Shown here: piece after piece, positions 31,901-42,440 of the stretch
Layout: each line of letters opens with the position of its first letter
Position numbering within the stretch: position 1 is the first letter of the stretch
Origin: Labyrinthula sp. Ha
Taxonomy: Eukaryota; Sar; Bigyra; Labyrinthulida; Labyrinthulaceae
Assembly (NCBI GenBank): GCA_015227615.1
Contig: JAALGZ010000021.1
Span: 496,001-560,000, forward strand
Length of the DNA stretch: 64,000 bases
Direction: 5' to 3'
The notes under the pieces: generated by a model
Seen by the model: only the letters and a program-made list of their open reading frames with translations
The model's database searches: none
Told to the model about the DNA's origin: nothing
Made by a program: the position numbers and the translations under genes

Positions 31901-34752
31901 AAAGATGTTTACATTGTCAAAGAGAACCTTCGTTAATAAGAAGACCGTATAAGTTAACTCCACTGGCGAGGAGAATACGGGAAATCATCCGATCTGATTA
32001 TCTCTACATTAACTCAACGGGTTACCTTTTGGTGCTGCTGGATTCATGCTCGCGAAAAGTGATGCTACAGTTCGCGGAGAAGCCTACAGCTGAGAATATG
32101 TCGAACGCCCTTTTAAGATGGAGAGCAGATCTGGGGTTCGCAGAGCAGTTCTGTATTATCACAGACAACGGGTCCCATTTTGCTAACCAGCTCATGCAAA
32201 AGTTGGCGACCTCCATCGGCTTTGAGCAGACGTTCACTGTCGCTTATTCTCCGTGGTCAAACGGCAGTGTGGAAACTATAAATTCCCAGATTCTCAAGTT
32301 GTTTAGATCTTTAACATCTCAGTTCGGACTTTACGAGAAAGAATGGCCGAAGCTGGTGCCAGTCATTTCCTATATTTTGAACAACAGGCCGTCACCAAGG
32401 CGGGCTGGATTTACTCCCAACGAAATCTTTTTAAATCTGAAGTTAGCTACCCCACTTATTATGAAGTCGAGGAAGTTTTTCGCCATCCAGTTGAAGGATG
32501 ATCTTGCATGCCCGGAAGACGTGGGGAGGCTGTTGGAGCACCTTGATGAATTAAGACAGCTCATGGATGACAAGCAAGAAGCAGTATATAACGCGGCACT
32601 CCTACAACGACAAGCGGAGCTGGAGAGGCGTAACAGGTCTAGAGGGTTGATTATTCAATATGCTCCAGGAGACTACGTGATGGTTTCCGAACAGGGGACC
32701 CAAGAAGCCACTTCAAAAATCAAGCTGACGTGGTTGGGCCCGTACCAAGTAGTGCGTATTTTGTCACAAAGCGTCTACGAGGTTGAAAGCATTCTGGGAA
32801 AACGCAAGGTGGTTCACGGTTCCCGTATTTGGTTTTACGGATCTAGGCCTCCAACTATGCATCCTAAACTTAAATCTTTATTTACACATAATTTAAAAGA
32901 ACTTGAAGTAGAAAAAATAAGAAAAATAAGGCTCACAGACGGACCAGAGGCGGAGTACGAAGTTTTAATACGCTGGAGAGGGTTCGAGGCATCCAGAGAC
33001 ACATGGCAGAGCCTAAACCAACTTTATGAAGACTTACCCCTCATGGTGCGCAACTTTGTAGAATCAAGACTAGCTGACTCGTCTATGAAGAATAACATTC
33101 TGAAAGAGCTGGATATCTTGGACGAAAGGAGATTGGCGGTAGAAAGATCCAAGAATGTTAGCAAGAGGAGAAAAGCTAAAAAGAAAGGGGGAAACAGGGT
33201 CTCAGCGATTAAAAAGCCCTCCTATTTCAAGGTTTGGAACGCGATCAAGCGAGGGGCGGAAAGAACTAAGGGATGGTTTAACGAAGAGAAGGAAGTCCTC
33301 CGGGCGCTTATTTTGAAACACGGGTGCGGGAATTATGAGGCCTACTTACAGCAGCCTTATCTCCCTAACAGATCGAAGCAGCAACTCTCTTCGCAAATAC
33401 AGAGGTTGCTTGGACTGCAGTCGATCGGAATTTTTCACGGAAAGCACTTTCAAGTGGATAAAGCCCGTTTATTTTTAGAAAGCAATTTTGGAATTAAAGG
33501 ATTTCACAAGAACTTACCAGGTCGGTTAAACTTACTCAAGGAAAAAGAAGAACTTTTGAAGCAATTCGATGTTGAAGTACTAGCTACTGAAGAAGAGATC
33601 GAATCCGCCGAAGTTCCTTATTTCAGACGACTTGACAATCCGGAACACATTAGACTCATGTTGCAGGAATTCGACGAACAACGCTGTCAAACTTTTCTAG
33701 AAGATACCCCTTACACTACGAGGAAGGAATTACACAAACTTCTACAAGAATATGAGGCAGACAGAATATCTGTATTACAGGACAGTGAAAAGGATGTTGA
33801 GAACTGTTATGTTTTGATGCTGAACAACGAAGAATGCTGGCTGGATCTTTCAAGAAGATATTCTGCAGTTACTAGCATTCTGGACCCACTTCATTTTCAT
33901 GAGGAATCTGATCCTCCTACTACCTATCAATACAATGGAAAGAGTCTTACTTTACAATATAAAAGCAGGCAGGTTGAACTTTCATATTTAGATCTCTCTT
34001 CCGATAACAACGCACCTTTACGACTTATTTATAGTGGTGGAAATCTTTTCTCCATTAACGGAGGTAAGTCAACGATTTACCTAGAGCCTCCGAAGACGAA
34101 GATTATGTTTGGAAATGTTTTCGATCTTATCTTTGATCACCCTGCAGCGAAGAAGAATATCTACACTTTAGTTGTGATGGATCCTCCGTGGACAGTTGGA
34201 ACTGGCAATCCAACTAGAGGAGTCTCTTTGCCATACCCCACAGTTTCAAATGCCAACTTTGCAAGGCTTAATCTTCCTTTAAATCATTTTCCATTTGGAA
34301 CTTTCCTATTCGTGTGGGTAACGAATCATAGTTTTGGTGCTGTATTGGACTGGGCGCACGATCAGAATTTTTATCTCTCAGATGACGTTTGTTGGATGAA
34401 GATGCACAGGTCTGGCAATTTACACAAGTCGATCGGTTACTTCTTACAACACAGCCAGGAAACTTGTCTGGTATTTGAGCGCAGAACAAGACAAGATGTG
34501 GTCTACCAGAATACATTCGAAGAAGACAATCTCCTTTCCTTTTCTAATTATTTCTATGGAAATCCTCTTACTCCGTCAGTTAAACATGAAGAGTTCTATA
34601 GGATGCTTGAAGAGACTTTTCCGACAAGGCACGCTATTGAGTATTTCGGTCGCTGGAATAACATTAGGATGAACTGGACTACTTGTGGTTTGGATCTGAC
34701 TTCACCTGCTCACCTATCTTTCTTTCAACATAGCCGTGCAGGAACAAACTAA
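28912..34752 (+). CDS. Element 1 Pol: RT-RNase H-integrase-chromodomain-Myb-MT-A70
   Basis: The frame is 1946 aa. Residues 1-130 form an unrecognised N-terminal domain. RT is at about 260-530 with SKIYATLDILSGFDFL and CWLDDLLVYAES (WxDD where most RTs have YxDD or FxDD). RNase H is at about 610-740 (LLLFTDSSYDVWS, YTDHRALLSIL, SDLLTRW). An H2C2 zinc region is at about 958-1010 and the integrase core has D1029, D1085 and E1121 (DX35E). A chromodomain is at about 1323-1388 (YEVLIRWRGFEASRDTWQ). A Myb/SANT-like domain is at about 1447-1505 (GWFNEEKEVLRALILKHG, LPNRSKQQL). The C-terminal MT-A70 domain is at about 1745-1940: VVMDPPW with D1757, then NPTRG, LPYPT, FLFVWVTN, CWMKM, and a closing AIEYFGRW. 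MT-A70 enzymes transfer methyl from S-adenosylmethionine to adenine N6 in RNA or DNA. The retained DPPW suggests activity; the substrate is unknown. Confidence 0.93.
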   Translation: MKELKTKVFMDSHDVLFNKEHFNKQVTAYTFVIVVAPPFRWREIFQFFTGHDFRLGDSIILVQNILPTFASRSIVFQSNGYRAFIFFNQRMKAVHFNFQKNTDVVEVNADVEQAITTIVQDLVRGTPFTLEWAPTPLSPSSVLSHHARQAAQVSNIKGIPFDEVEDEHFENLEKAQAAVPPILISNMVDNIPEEFNEVGIGEGNISVSEEDVLLSESIQEKISMSTLSNPSKDLLLTVLQQNKNALGLKQSNAQMSLMTPITVTLKPGSRVLRSDGYHLAPEQEDFLELKFKALQDAGIVEPAKNPIWGHPVFVVPKKMAKPEGWAAYSNAEKEKWKTANILNRHRMVSNMIRLNRITVPTSLNLPNLERQLLSVKGSKIYATLDILSGFDFLETEESSKDIFTLVTRRSAWRLRGAPMGWMNTPALFCDRVVNEVVDGIEKLFGRRTNGVICWLDDLLVYAESEQKLIDMLKLLFIQAAKMRVRFNLRKCDFAVSTTIWCGRQVKNGYWNFSPTFYEKVLSMEKPRYRHQVAQIVYLANWLSPNIPKLAELRKPFAHFANLEGKKLVDIEKLKEEVQWTDELEDAYSRLKSAIVEASKRFLAAYDSKSPLLLFTDSSYDVWSMAIFQDEHKNISNDIRTLAPKPLMFLSGTFTASELRWHIASKELYPIIYAFERVGFLLRTHPGGLFVYTDHRALLSILRVKENEKRIYWDRLYRWAIRLQSVDLTVFHIPSRDNFVSDLLTRWAVESKPLVARVTMGITNSLVFHEDAEDDIVLRTDLEDTDEAATPTIAQLSEGSGFGLQHFDEVDFEDIDEGIKYESSVSRLFYTPEETVEHYCARLSSGGGHGDQSRQPDHEGSALERPHQTPGSPRWVNAVDETIPSDIHSIVEELFTEHISYLSPFYYGKWSHLHDKVIAKHQAKLPEEFKQSCEAKDELLYFQGKLVVPRTVAARFIVINHTAKAHPSRRAEMLFLKEVYFHGIQPKDLKLLIRSFRKRCLHCQREPSLIRRPYKLTPLARRIREIIRSDYLYINSTGYLLVLLDSCSRKVMLQFAEKPTAENMSNALLRWRADLGFAEQFCIITDNGSHFANQLMQKLATSIGFEQTFTVAYSPWSNGSVETINSQILKLFRSLTSQFGLYEKEWPKLVPVISYILNNRPSPRRAGFTPNEIFLNLKLATPLIMKSRKFFAIQLKDDLACPEDVGRLLEHLDELRQLMDDKQEAVYNAALLQRQAELERRNRSRGLIIQYAPGDYVMVSEQGTQEATSKIKLTWLGPYQVVRILSQSVYEVESILGKRKVVHGSRIWFYGSRPPTMHPKLKSLFTHNLKELEVEKIRKIRLTDGPEAEYEVLIRWRGFEASRDTWQSLNQLYEDLPLMVRNFVESRLADSSMKNNILKELDILDERRLAVERSKNVSKRRKAKKKGGNRVSAIKKPSYFKVWNAIKRGAERTKGWFNEEKEVLRALILKHGCGNYEAYLQQPYLPNRSKQQLSSQIQRLLGLQSIGIFHGKHFQVDKARLFLESNFGIKGFHKNLPGRLNLLKEKEELLKQFDVEVLATEEEIESAEVPYFRRLDNPEHIRLMLQEFDEQRCQTFLEDTPYTTRKELHKLLQEYEADRISVLQDSEKDVENCYVLMLNNEECWLDLSRRYSAVTSILDPLHFHEESDPPTTYQYNGKSLTLQYKSRQVELSYLDLSSDNNAPLRLIYSGGNLFSINGGKSTIYLEPPKTKIMFGNVFDLIFDHPAAKKNIYTLVVMDPPWTVGTGNPTRGVSLPYPTVSNANFARLNLPLNHFPFGTFLFVWVTNHSFGAVLDWAHDQNFYLSDDVCWMKMHRSGNLHKSIGYFLQHSQETCLVFERRTRQDVVYQNTFEEDNLLSFSNYFYGNPLTPSVKHEEFYRMLEETFPTRHAIEYFGRWNNIRMNWTTCGLDLTSPAHLSFFQHSRAGTN

Positions 34753-34761
34753 AAAGGGGGA
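34751..34761 (+). promoter_or_regulatory. Polypurine tract of element 1
   Basis: aaaaaggggga immediately precedes the 3' LTR and overlaps the pol stop codon. It is the expected second-strand primer site. Confidence 0.9.
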
Positions 34762-34993
34762 TGTCGTGAAACGACCCGAGATACACGAGATACACGCAAT
34801 ACACGCAATGTAAATGTAATGCACACCAATGTGTGTACTTTCCCCGAGTGGCATACTTATGCTATACAAACTGAGGGCTGAGGTCTTGTAATATTGGACC
34901 GTTGACATAAGCTTTCCAGAACAGACAACTTAACCGTTAATAGCTTTAATTCAAGAATCTCATTTCATTAAATTTAGTGTACACGCAAAGACA
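34762..34993 (+). repeat. 3' LTR of element 1
   Basis: 232 bp, and I read it as identical to the 5' copy. It is followed by the target duplication gaaa and then block B. Confidence 0.97.
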
Positions 34994-34997
34994 GAAA

Positions 34998-37049
34998 TCA
35001 ACTCACTCTTTCGATACTTTATGTTACTCTTCTTCCTTGGCTAATAGATTTGGGAAGTCTTGATACAATTAAGAATCTGTAAGTACAAATTTGGAAGTCA
35101 TAGGATGTTGATTTCATGTATAGGAACAAAGTTAAGGAAACAGAAAGTACGACGCAAGAGGTAGGTTGGATTGTACTGTTACGGGTATTGAACTTTTCCA
35201 CCCATTTATATAGTGAAAACAGACAAGTCCAAACAGAATTAAGTTTCAGAAAGATAATTTATATTTGACACTAGAGTTCGTGAGTAAATATCCAATAATA
35301 AAGTCCAAAAGACTAGAATAAATCATAAAGAGCTTTCTTCTGATTTTGTTGATTTGCTAATTCAGAACTTAGCGTATACTAAAAAAAATCTACATTTCAT
35401 ATAATGAAGTGTCAAATCATAATTATTATACAATCCCAGGTCCTAACATACACGGAATATATGGCAATAAAGCCAATACAGGATTTCTGGTTACTTCAGT
35501 TTCAAACTAAACTATGTGAAACGTTCTCATTCAACACGAGAAAAATAAGAAAAACAGTTTCAACAAAATCACAAATATTTTGCACATCTTGGGGAGTATG
35601 CTTTAGAAGCATATATATGCAGCACGATGGAAAAAATTCTCCACACCGTTGAACCAGCTAAATGATAACCCCTTTTTCATGAGGTGTTAGAGTTGATTTA
35701 ACCAAAAATTCGGCATTAAACTTAGAACACAATTCTTACACTGTTAAAAACAACAAAAAAGGAGTTTTCCCGTGCAAATGGCCTAGATTCTAAGAAGGAT
35801 TGGTATATGTGGACATGATCCCTCCGTGCAAAGTGACATTCTGCGTGAAAGTTCAGAAACTATTGTGCTTCTAATCTTACCAAATCTTAACATAAACTTA
35901 GAAATTCTTAATCTTTATTAGGCAATTAAATATACTAAATCTTATCAGAGCGCTAGAAAAACACAGGATCTTATGTCTTGAATCAAGCTTAAGATTATAG
36001 CATTACTAATTTCTCGATGCTCATCATACGATGTCTAGAGTGCCACTTTAATTCTGTAAAAATCCATAAAAACCTTCATCTGAAGTATTGTTTAGAATAT
36101 AGGGAGAATGTTTCATTGGACATCAGTGCAATTGGTACAAGAGTATAACATGTAGGTAACTTTGTTTGTTGAAGCTTTGTTTTATCTTTAAGACTCATCG
36201 AACGTCCAAGAGATGAGAATATTTTTAATAAACTCAGCTGAGTTATCATAATGTGTCTAACATTAAAATTTTATAAGAATTGAAACTGTTTTAATTGCTT
36301 CAATCAAAATTCCACTGTTAATAAGTTGTTTAGAAGTATAATTCCCTTAATTTGCAAAACATACATATCTCTTAAACAACTTAGCAAAAAAAGATGGCAT
36401 TTAGTTCTGTCAAAAGGTAGAGTATTATTTATAGTTAAAAGCCTTTTGAATAAGATTCTCAAGAATTCTTAGCTACTGTTATTCTAATAGAATAACACAG
36501 AGTCTGTTCCGTGACTTGTATGGTGCATGTAAACACTAATGGAACTAAAAGATACAAGGCAAAATCGTCTACAACAACTCACTGAAATAGCTTCATAATA
36601 CTTTTTCATATGCTTATAACTACATTCAATACACCTTCCTTGTGAAAGTAACAAAATTATCTGAGATGTACCCGAAAGTCGCATCTATTTGGCGAATTAT
36701 TCGAATTAAAGAAAAAACTGCTACATAAGGAATTTCAATACTTTTTCTCACTTTGACTTCAACCTTGTAAAAAATTTTATATAAATAACGATACCCCAAA
36801 TGTACATATGGCATGGATAATAGGCTCAATGAATCAAGATTGACAGTATCTGCATTTGAGGAGACTGTATTTTGCTTTACCTAGAACTGGGGGGGTCATA
36901 TTCCTCTGAGAAATTTAGACCCAAGAACATAGATGAGAATAAGGTTTGATTCCTAACCTTTATTTTTTAAGCACGATAGCATGGCTTATTCAGCGTATCT
37001 AGCTTAAGGAATGCTGAGAGGTAGAATAGGTAGACTCAATGAAATTTAC
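34998..37049. other. Non-coding part of block B
   Basis: This stretch matches 3,899-4,558 joined to 6,233-7,626 of block A, with many small differences. It contains the empty site (about 35,656) of the block A insertion. No gene is seen. Confidence 0.6.
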
Positions 37050-39889
37050 ATATCGAAGGGAAAATGGAAGGTGGAATCAACCTCAACCTAACACAGAACC
37101 AATAAACAAAATGATAAACTCTACATATAAACAGGTTTGAAAGATAAGAATCATATAATATTTTATACAATTATTATAGAATTTGTGAAAAGAGTACACT
37201 TTATTTTATTATGGATTTCTTCATGTAAAATACCGCATATCGATGTAAACGTTGGACTACAAATTGGAGCTTCTTATTCAAGGAAACATTTAAGTGGTCT
37301 ACCGTTAATTAATCTAGTTTAAGTTCTTATTTATTCTGTTACCTTTTTTTAATAAATCAAATACATGTATTTAGTTTACTAGTTAAGAGAGAGCATCTAT
37401 CATTATCAACAGCGGTACATGTAGAGCAAAGTGCAGATAGTACATGACTGTTTTGAAGGGTCGTGTGACTACAACTTCTATATTAAATTTTAAGTGAATA
37501 TGTTTGCACTTACATACATGAAGCAATTAGAGCCAAAGCTATATCACATAGAAGAAATTTACAGTAGAAGAAATATCAGATTATTTCATTTTACTTTTTG
37601 TTGTCCCTTGTTAGTATAACAACATATGATTTAATAAAAAGGGGAGGATTTTAAGTCCCAGCATTCAATAGAGATCTTTTCAGTACAAACAAGAAACCTA
37701 TTTTATCTCACATGGATTCGTAAAGCCTTTGACACAGGAGTCATATTTACCATAAAAATGATTTGAGAGGAAGTTCTACGGGTACACATTCAGCATTTCT
37801 TTAACGGTTAATGTACCCATGCTTGCGGATGGATATCTTAGAAAGGTTCAATCAGATTTTTCACCCAAGAAACTATTAATGATAAACGACCTGTGTGGGT
37901 AGATTTAAATTCTTACTTGTGAAAACTTTGATAAAAACTTTACATATGTGTAAATAGTAGAGTTAGATACAAATAAATTGCTACAATATAAAGCTCACTA
38001 ACTTTCAAGAAAATAATTAAAGTGTAAACTGCTTGGAATTGCTTATGCTCGGATAGTATTCGACAAGATACCTGGAAAAATTGATTTTTCTAAATATGTT
38101 AGAACCAACATGTTCTACATCGATTCGGTTAAATTCAAGAGAGTAATTTGATTTCCAAGAATTTGTATGATAATAACACAAAAATTCTAGCCTTTTCGAG
38201 AATTATGCTCTTGCAGTCGCCCATTGAAGTTATTTTCGACAATATTGAAATAAACAAACAGTCGCCAAGAGAGTCAAGAATTTAAAAGATTTTGATGACC
38301 AGGAAATTCTTCATATACTGAAAACATGAATATCCCTGTCGTTGCAGATGATTTGAGTTTCTTTCAGATCTTAGTTGGCATATAGTTGAAGATAGTAGAC
38401 TGAGCATAATTCGAATAGGATTATCACTTCATAGCATTTCTTGAAGTCATACAGTTTTGTCAACATCTCAAATAATCTAAATTAACTCAGTGAATGGTTT
38501 TAAAACCCACCATGCCTTCAGCATTTTGTATTTCATGACCACACCTCCATTGGATCAAAAAAGACTTTTAGGTCTCATCACTGTATAGAAGAATTTCTAT
38601 ATCTAATCTACACCACATGAGTTCTTCAACACAAACTGTTCGCCAACAAGTACTTCCACTGTACACAGGTTTTTAAAGTTATCGCAAGGGCATCATATCC
38701 ATCATACAAAATACACTTAACCTTAAGTATTATCCCATATTGTTAATAGCTTCGAAATCTGCTCGCGTAAAGTGATCCTCAAGCCTCTCATTGGGTAACC
38801 AGCAGCAGAAAATATTTAAATTTATTGTATTTTGAGTAATTTGTATACATTTCCAACTTATCATAAACTGAGAATTGTGTTGAAGGGGACACTCTAGAAT
38901 CACTTGTAGTATTTCTTTTTGAGTTTTCCCAACTTGCTTTGCCATATCTACACCTGGAACATTAGGTGACCCCGATTTTGTATATTTCTATTTTATTGTC
39001 TTTACCGGAACAATTTAACTTGTGTAGAAAATAAAGGAAATATTAGCATGTATTATCCTCAAGTGATAACCTCACATATCTCAATTTAACCAACCAACTT
39101 TCTTTACTTCATACACTAAAAATATGCATTCAAGGCAGAGAGAGCGAGTTAGCAACGCCTAGGGTCTTGTCCAAGAATAATAAGTTAATATTCATAGTAG
39201 CGCATTTCAAAATTAAGGGTTTACGTATTTAATTATTACATCGAAACCCTAAAACCAGGTAGAAAGATAAATAACCCACTTTCTTATATAGAAATTGCTT
39301 ATATAATATTTAATCTTTTATTCTTTTCTCAAGTTTACAGGTTTCAAATACAATACTTTATACATTTTCTTACCTTGGTGTATTTCTTAACTATTCTAAT
39401 ATTGCAAAAATAGAAACTATAGAAAAAATGTGGAATGTAATCATAAGATATATTATATTCGTACAAGATTTGTTAAAATCCACAAAAAAGTGAATATCTA
39501 GACTGTGTTTAAATGACTGACTAATCCGCAATTACTGCAGGCATCACAAATCAGACTGACTCAAATGAAACAAAATATATACTTTCTCAACAATAGTTCA
39601 AAATTCAAATATAAAACAAAAAATGACAGAGTGTATGTTTGATACGGATTGTCTTGGAAATGAAGAGTGATATGGAAATATATGTGCTTATCACTTCTAG
39701 TATGTACTTATTCTTCTTTAATTTTTAGTTATGGCTGGAAAGGTGTGGATTGTACTGAATATGGAGCTCAGAGTTATGCTTTGTTTTCTATCTTTGCAAT
39801 AACTGTACCAATTTCTGTATTTTATTGATTCGTTGTATTTGTCTCTTTTATCATCACATTACAACCGACTTAAGGAACTCAGAAAACTA
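37050..39889. repeat. Near-identical tract, block B copy
   Basis: Partner of 7,627-10,465, with about three differences seen by eye. It is mostly non-coding; the short frames at 37,137-37,322 (+) and 38,730-38,945 (-) recur only because the DNA is nearly identical. Confidence 0.85.
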
Positions 39890-40794
39890 CTCAAGGGTCA
39901 TAGATATTTGTGGCACAATAATCTATTTCAGAAACTTATATATCTCTAAAGCATTACTAATATTCATTATGTTCTTTATTATTCTCTTTGTACTTCTCTC
40001 TGAGGTTTTCACACTTGCTAATTTGATAGATCCAGAAGGTTTTGGTGAAATAACTGTGGACAATAACAAAAAGAAGAAAGGTGATTTTTCTATTCCAAGA
40101 GATATCTCAGTTAATATTTTTCTGTTTTGTTTATTGGTTATTTCTACAAATTTCTTTGCTTTGGTTACGTTTTGCTTATATGTCTTCATTTGACCCGAGT
40201 AGCAAAAAAAGATTTAGAATAATACAAGTTGCGATTGTAACAATAGAAATTCTGATACCAATCTTGGTAGTCGTCATGATCATACTTACAGCAGATGCTT
40301 TTATTGCTATGGTTTTAAGTCTTCCTTTATACGTTATTGGAATTACTATCTTATGGTTTTCCAAGAAAAGATTTAGTGCACTCTTAGAAGGCAGTTATAC
40401 TGCTAAACTTCGTTATCAAGGAAAGATTTTACACGAAGTGTTTTATAAATTATGTATTTCTTTCACTGTATTTGAAATATTTGCCATTCCAGTTATTATT
40501 TTTTTATTTGTAGTATCAAATCCAGTAGATTATAATTTTGTAGTTCCACCTGAAGGTCAAATTAACTTTCTTTTATCTGGAGCACAAATTTTAAGAAGTT
40601 TAATTACTTTATATATTACTTATGTTGTTATGTTATATTTGATAAGAGCAAGAAGAGTGCCAAGAAGTAAATCGAGAATACTTAGAAGTATTACTATGGT
40701 AAAACCTAAAACAGGAGGTACAGAAAATAGTTTTTTTGAAAACCCATTTCCAGTAAAAGAACCAAAAGAATTCGTAAGTGTTCCTGAAGTTTAG
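39623..40794 (+). pseudogene. Multi-pass membrane protein with Cys-rich N-terminus, copy B
   Basis: This is the best preserved of three copies. The last about 200 codons are open to a TAG and contain four or so hydrophobic spans (VTIEILIPILVVVMIIL; FIAMVLSLPLYVIGITILWF; FTVFEIFAIPVIIFLFVV; LITLYITYVVMLYLI) and a basic tail with RARRVPRSKSRI. Upstream lie a Cys-rich start (CMFDTDCLGN), YGWKGVDC, and two or three more spans, but the frame changes three or four times and two TGA codons lie in the path. It is probably a pseudogene. An alternative is a gene with very short introns, and one GT-AG interval of 29 nt joins the Cys-rich segment to YGWKGVDC in frame. If whole, the protein would have about seven spans. 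The family is not recognised. Confidence 0.6.
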
Positions 40795-41519
40795 AAGGAT
40801 TCTAGTTTCAATAGGTTTTAGTTTTTAGTATTGTTTCTTTGAACAGAAGAGAAAAATTGTTAGTTTAGTTGCGTAAATAGTTGTTTCTGAGGAGAAAAGG
40901 ATTGGTTTGACTTTTAATTTCTATTAGTTTGAAACTTGAACTTTTTTCTTTAGTTATTATAGTGTTATTATTTAGTTTAATGTAGTGGTAGTAAAACTTT
41001 GGCTAAAATATTATAAATTGATTCGTAGAATAAATGTGGTTTCACTTTTAATGAAATTCAATTAAAAACCTTATCTTTTCATATCTATAACACTGAAGTG
41101 ATGAAATCAAGTTATTCAAGAGGATGTTTTTAACAAAAATGTTTCAATGACCAAAACCTCTTGAGATAATATAATAAGATATAAGTTAATGCGAATATAT
41201 CTTAAGCAAGAAAGTTAAGATAAAAGTATTTTGAAGAATATAGGATGGAAGTAGTATTAATTTATATAGACCAGAGTTTTGTGCTTATATTGAAGTAAAA
41301 ATATTATTTTCTGTTTCGGTGATAGCTATTTTGCCTTTAATTCAAGCCAGGTTTTAAAATTGAATAATGAAATCAAGAAAAACAAATTACCTGGTTAGCT
41401 CTAGAAAAGACAATCTCTGTGCGAAAATTCTAACATTTGACTAAAATGATTAAATATTCTTATTGATATATATATTAGAAGAACCAGATGACTAACATAT
41501 ATAGTATTTTCATTCTTAG
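40795..41519. other. Shared 3' flank between convergent genes, block B
   Basis: This is the non-coding counterpart of 11,361-12,086. The length is almost the same (725 against 726 bp) and the sequence is similar throughout. Confidence 0.6.
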
Positions 41520-42200
41520 TTATTCTTCCTTGGATATGTAATTGATCGTAAACATTGACGATACTTCTGGAGAAAGAAAGTACCAATTTCCATCTTTGAA
41601 TATAGAAAAATAACTTCTAGGGAGACTATATCGATACGACTCATCAGCCCCTTCAATATCATCTTTTGAAAGATAATATGAATGAACAGTTTCAAGAACA
41701 AAGTTTTCCCCCTTCTTACAGCTAAATGTCTTGTAAAAACAGTTTTCATATTTATTACTGATATTATTTCTTTGATGTGAAAATATGCCATTATCATTCA
41801 CAAATATACTTTTAGTCGTAAATAGTTTTATTTTATATTCTTTTCCATAAAAGTTTTCTTTAAGGTGTGAAAAAACAGCACATTTCATGATCCAAAAAAG
41901 GAGAATAGTTCATAAAGGAAAACGAAAGGAAAAGTCAAGAGATTAAGGATTTTCGACCCCAAAATACATAAAATACTTTCATCTTGGACATAGCATATAA
42001 ATATCCAGTAAAGAAAAAAAAATCTTCAAATATTGGGCAGTTCCTGTTTAGATGTTTGAGTTTAGGCTTATCGGTAACCTCAATCATATGCACATCAACA
42101 GTCAAATAAGGGAGTTCATATTCTTCCATATATGGAAAATATTCATTGAGAACAAATTCTCTTATTTCCTCTTTGGGTTAAATTTGTGAAACAAACTCAT
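41520..42200 (-). pseudogene. Decayed paralog (copy B) of the 25,958-26,677 gene
   Basis: The ATG is conserved at 42,200 (MSLFHKF), but a one-base loss shifts the frame within the first 15 codons. It then reads ELPYLTVDVHMIEVTDKPK and HLNRNCP, matching ELPYSTVGVRMVEVADKSR and HLNRNCP of the intact gene. After another shift in the hydrophobic region the C-terminal 122 codons are open (MKCAVFSHLKENFYGKEYK to SPEVSSMFTINYISKEE). It is convergent with copy B of the membrane gene. Confidence 0.85.
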
Positions 42201-42408
42201 AATTTACTGTATTGTTTTTCTGATCTATAGTTTTCTTCTTGTTCTATTAAATTGTCCTTTTGAAGTGAAAAGTTATCTAATGAAACGAAAACATAGTAAG
42301 TAATGGATACGGTATTATCACAGAATATCATTCCCCTGAAATTTATGGGATAGAACTTTTACACTCCGGGGTGTCAGACTCCACTCAAAGCTGGTTGGTC
42401 AGATTTCA

Positions 42409-42440
<32 letters not shown>

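Larger units (their letters stand above)
26819..34993 (+). mobile_element. Ty3-like LTR retrotransposon with chromodomain, Myb-like and MT-A70 domains (element 1)
   Basis: Length 8,175 bp. It has 232-bp LTRs that I read as identical, TG...CA ends, a polypurine tract before the 3' LTR, and a 4-bp target duplication gaaa (26,815-26,818 and 34,994-34,997). It carries two long open frames. Domain order is Gag, retropepsin, RT, RNase H, integrase, chromodomain, Myb/SANT-like, MT-A70, so it is Ty3/gypsy by RT-before-integrase order. The element looks whole and very young. It is visibly richer in G+C than the surrounding DNA and than the element at 43-51 kb. It sits between the intact minus-strand gene at 25,958-26,677 and block B. 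Confidence 0.97.
34998..42200 (+). repeat. Segmental duplication, block B (partner of 3,899-12,778)
   Basis: This is the same order of segments as block A without the 1.67-kb insertion. The left edge is cut by element 1. The near-identical tract is at 37,050-39,889. The membrane pseudogene (39,623-40,794) and the minus-strand pseudogene (41,520-42,200) are less decayed here than in block A. Confidence 0.9.
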
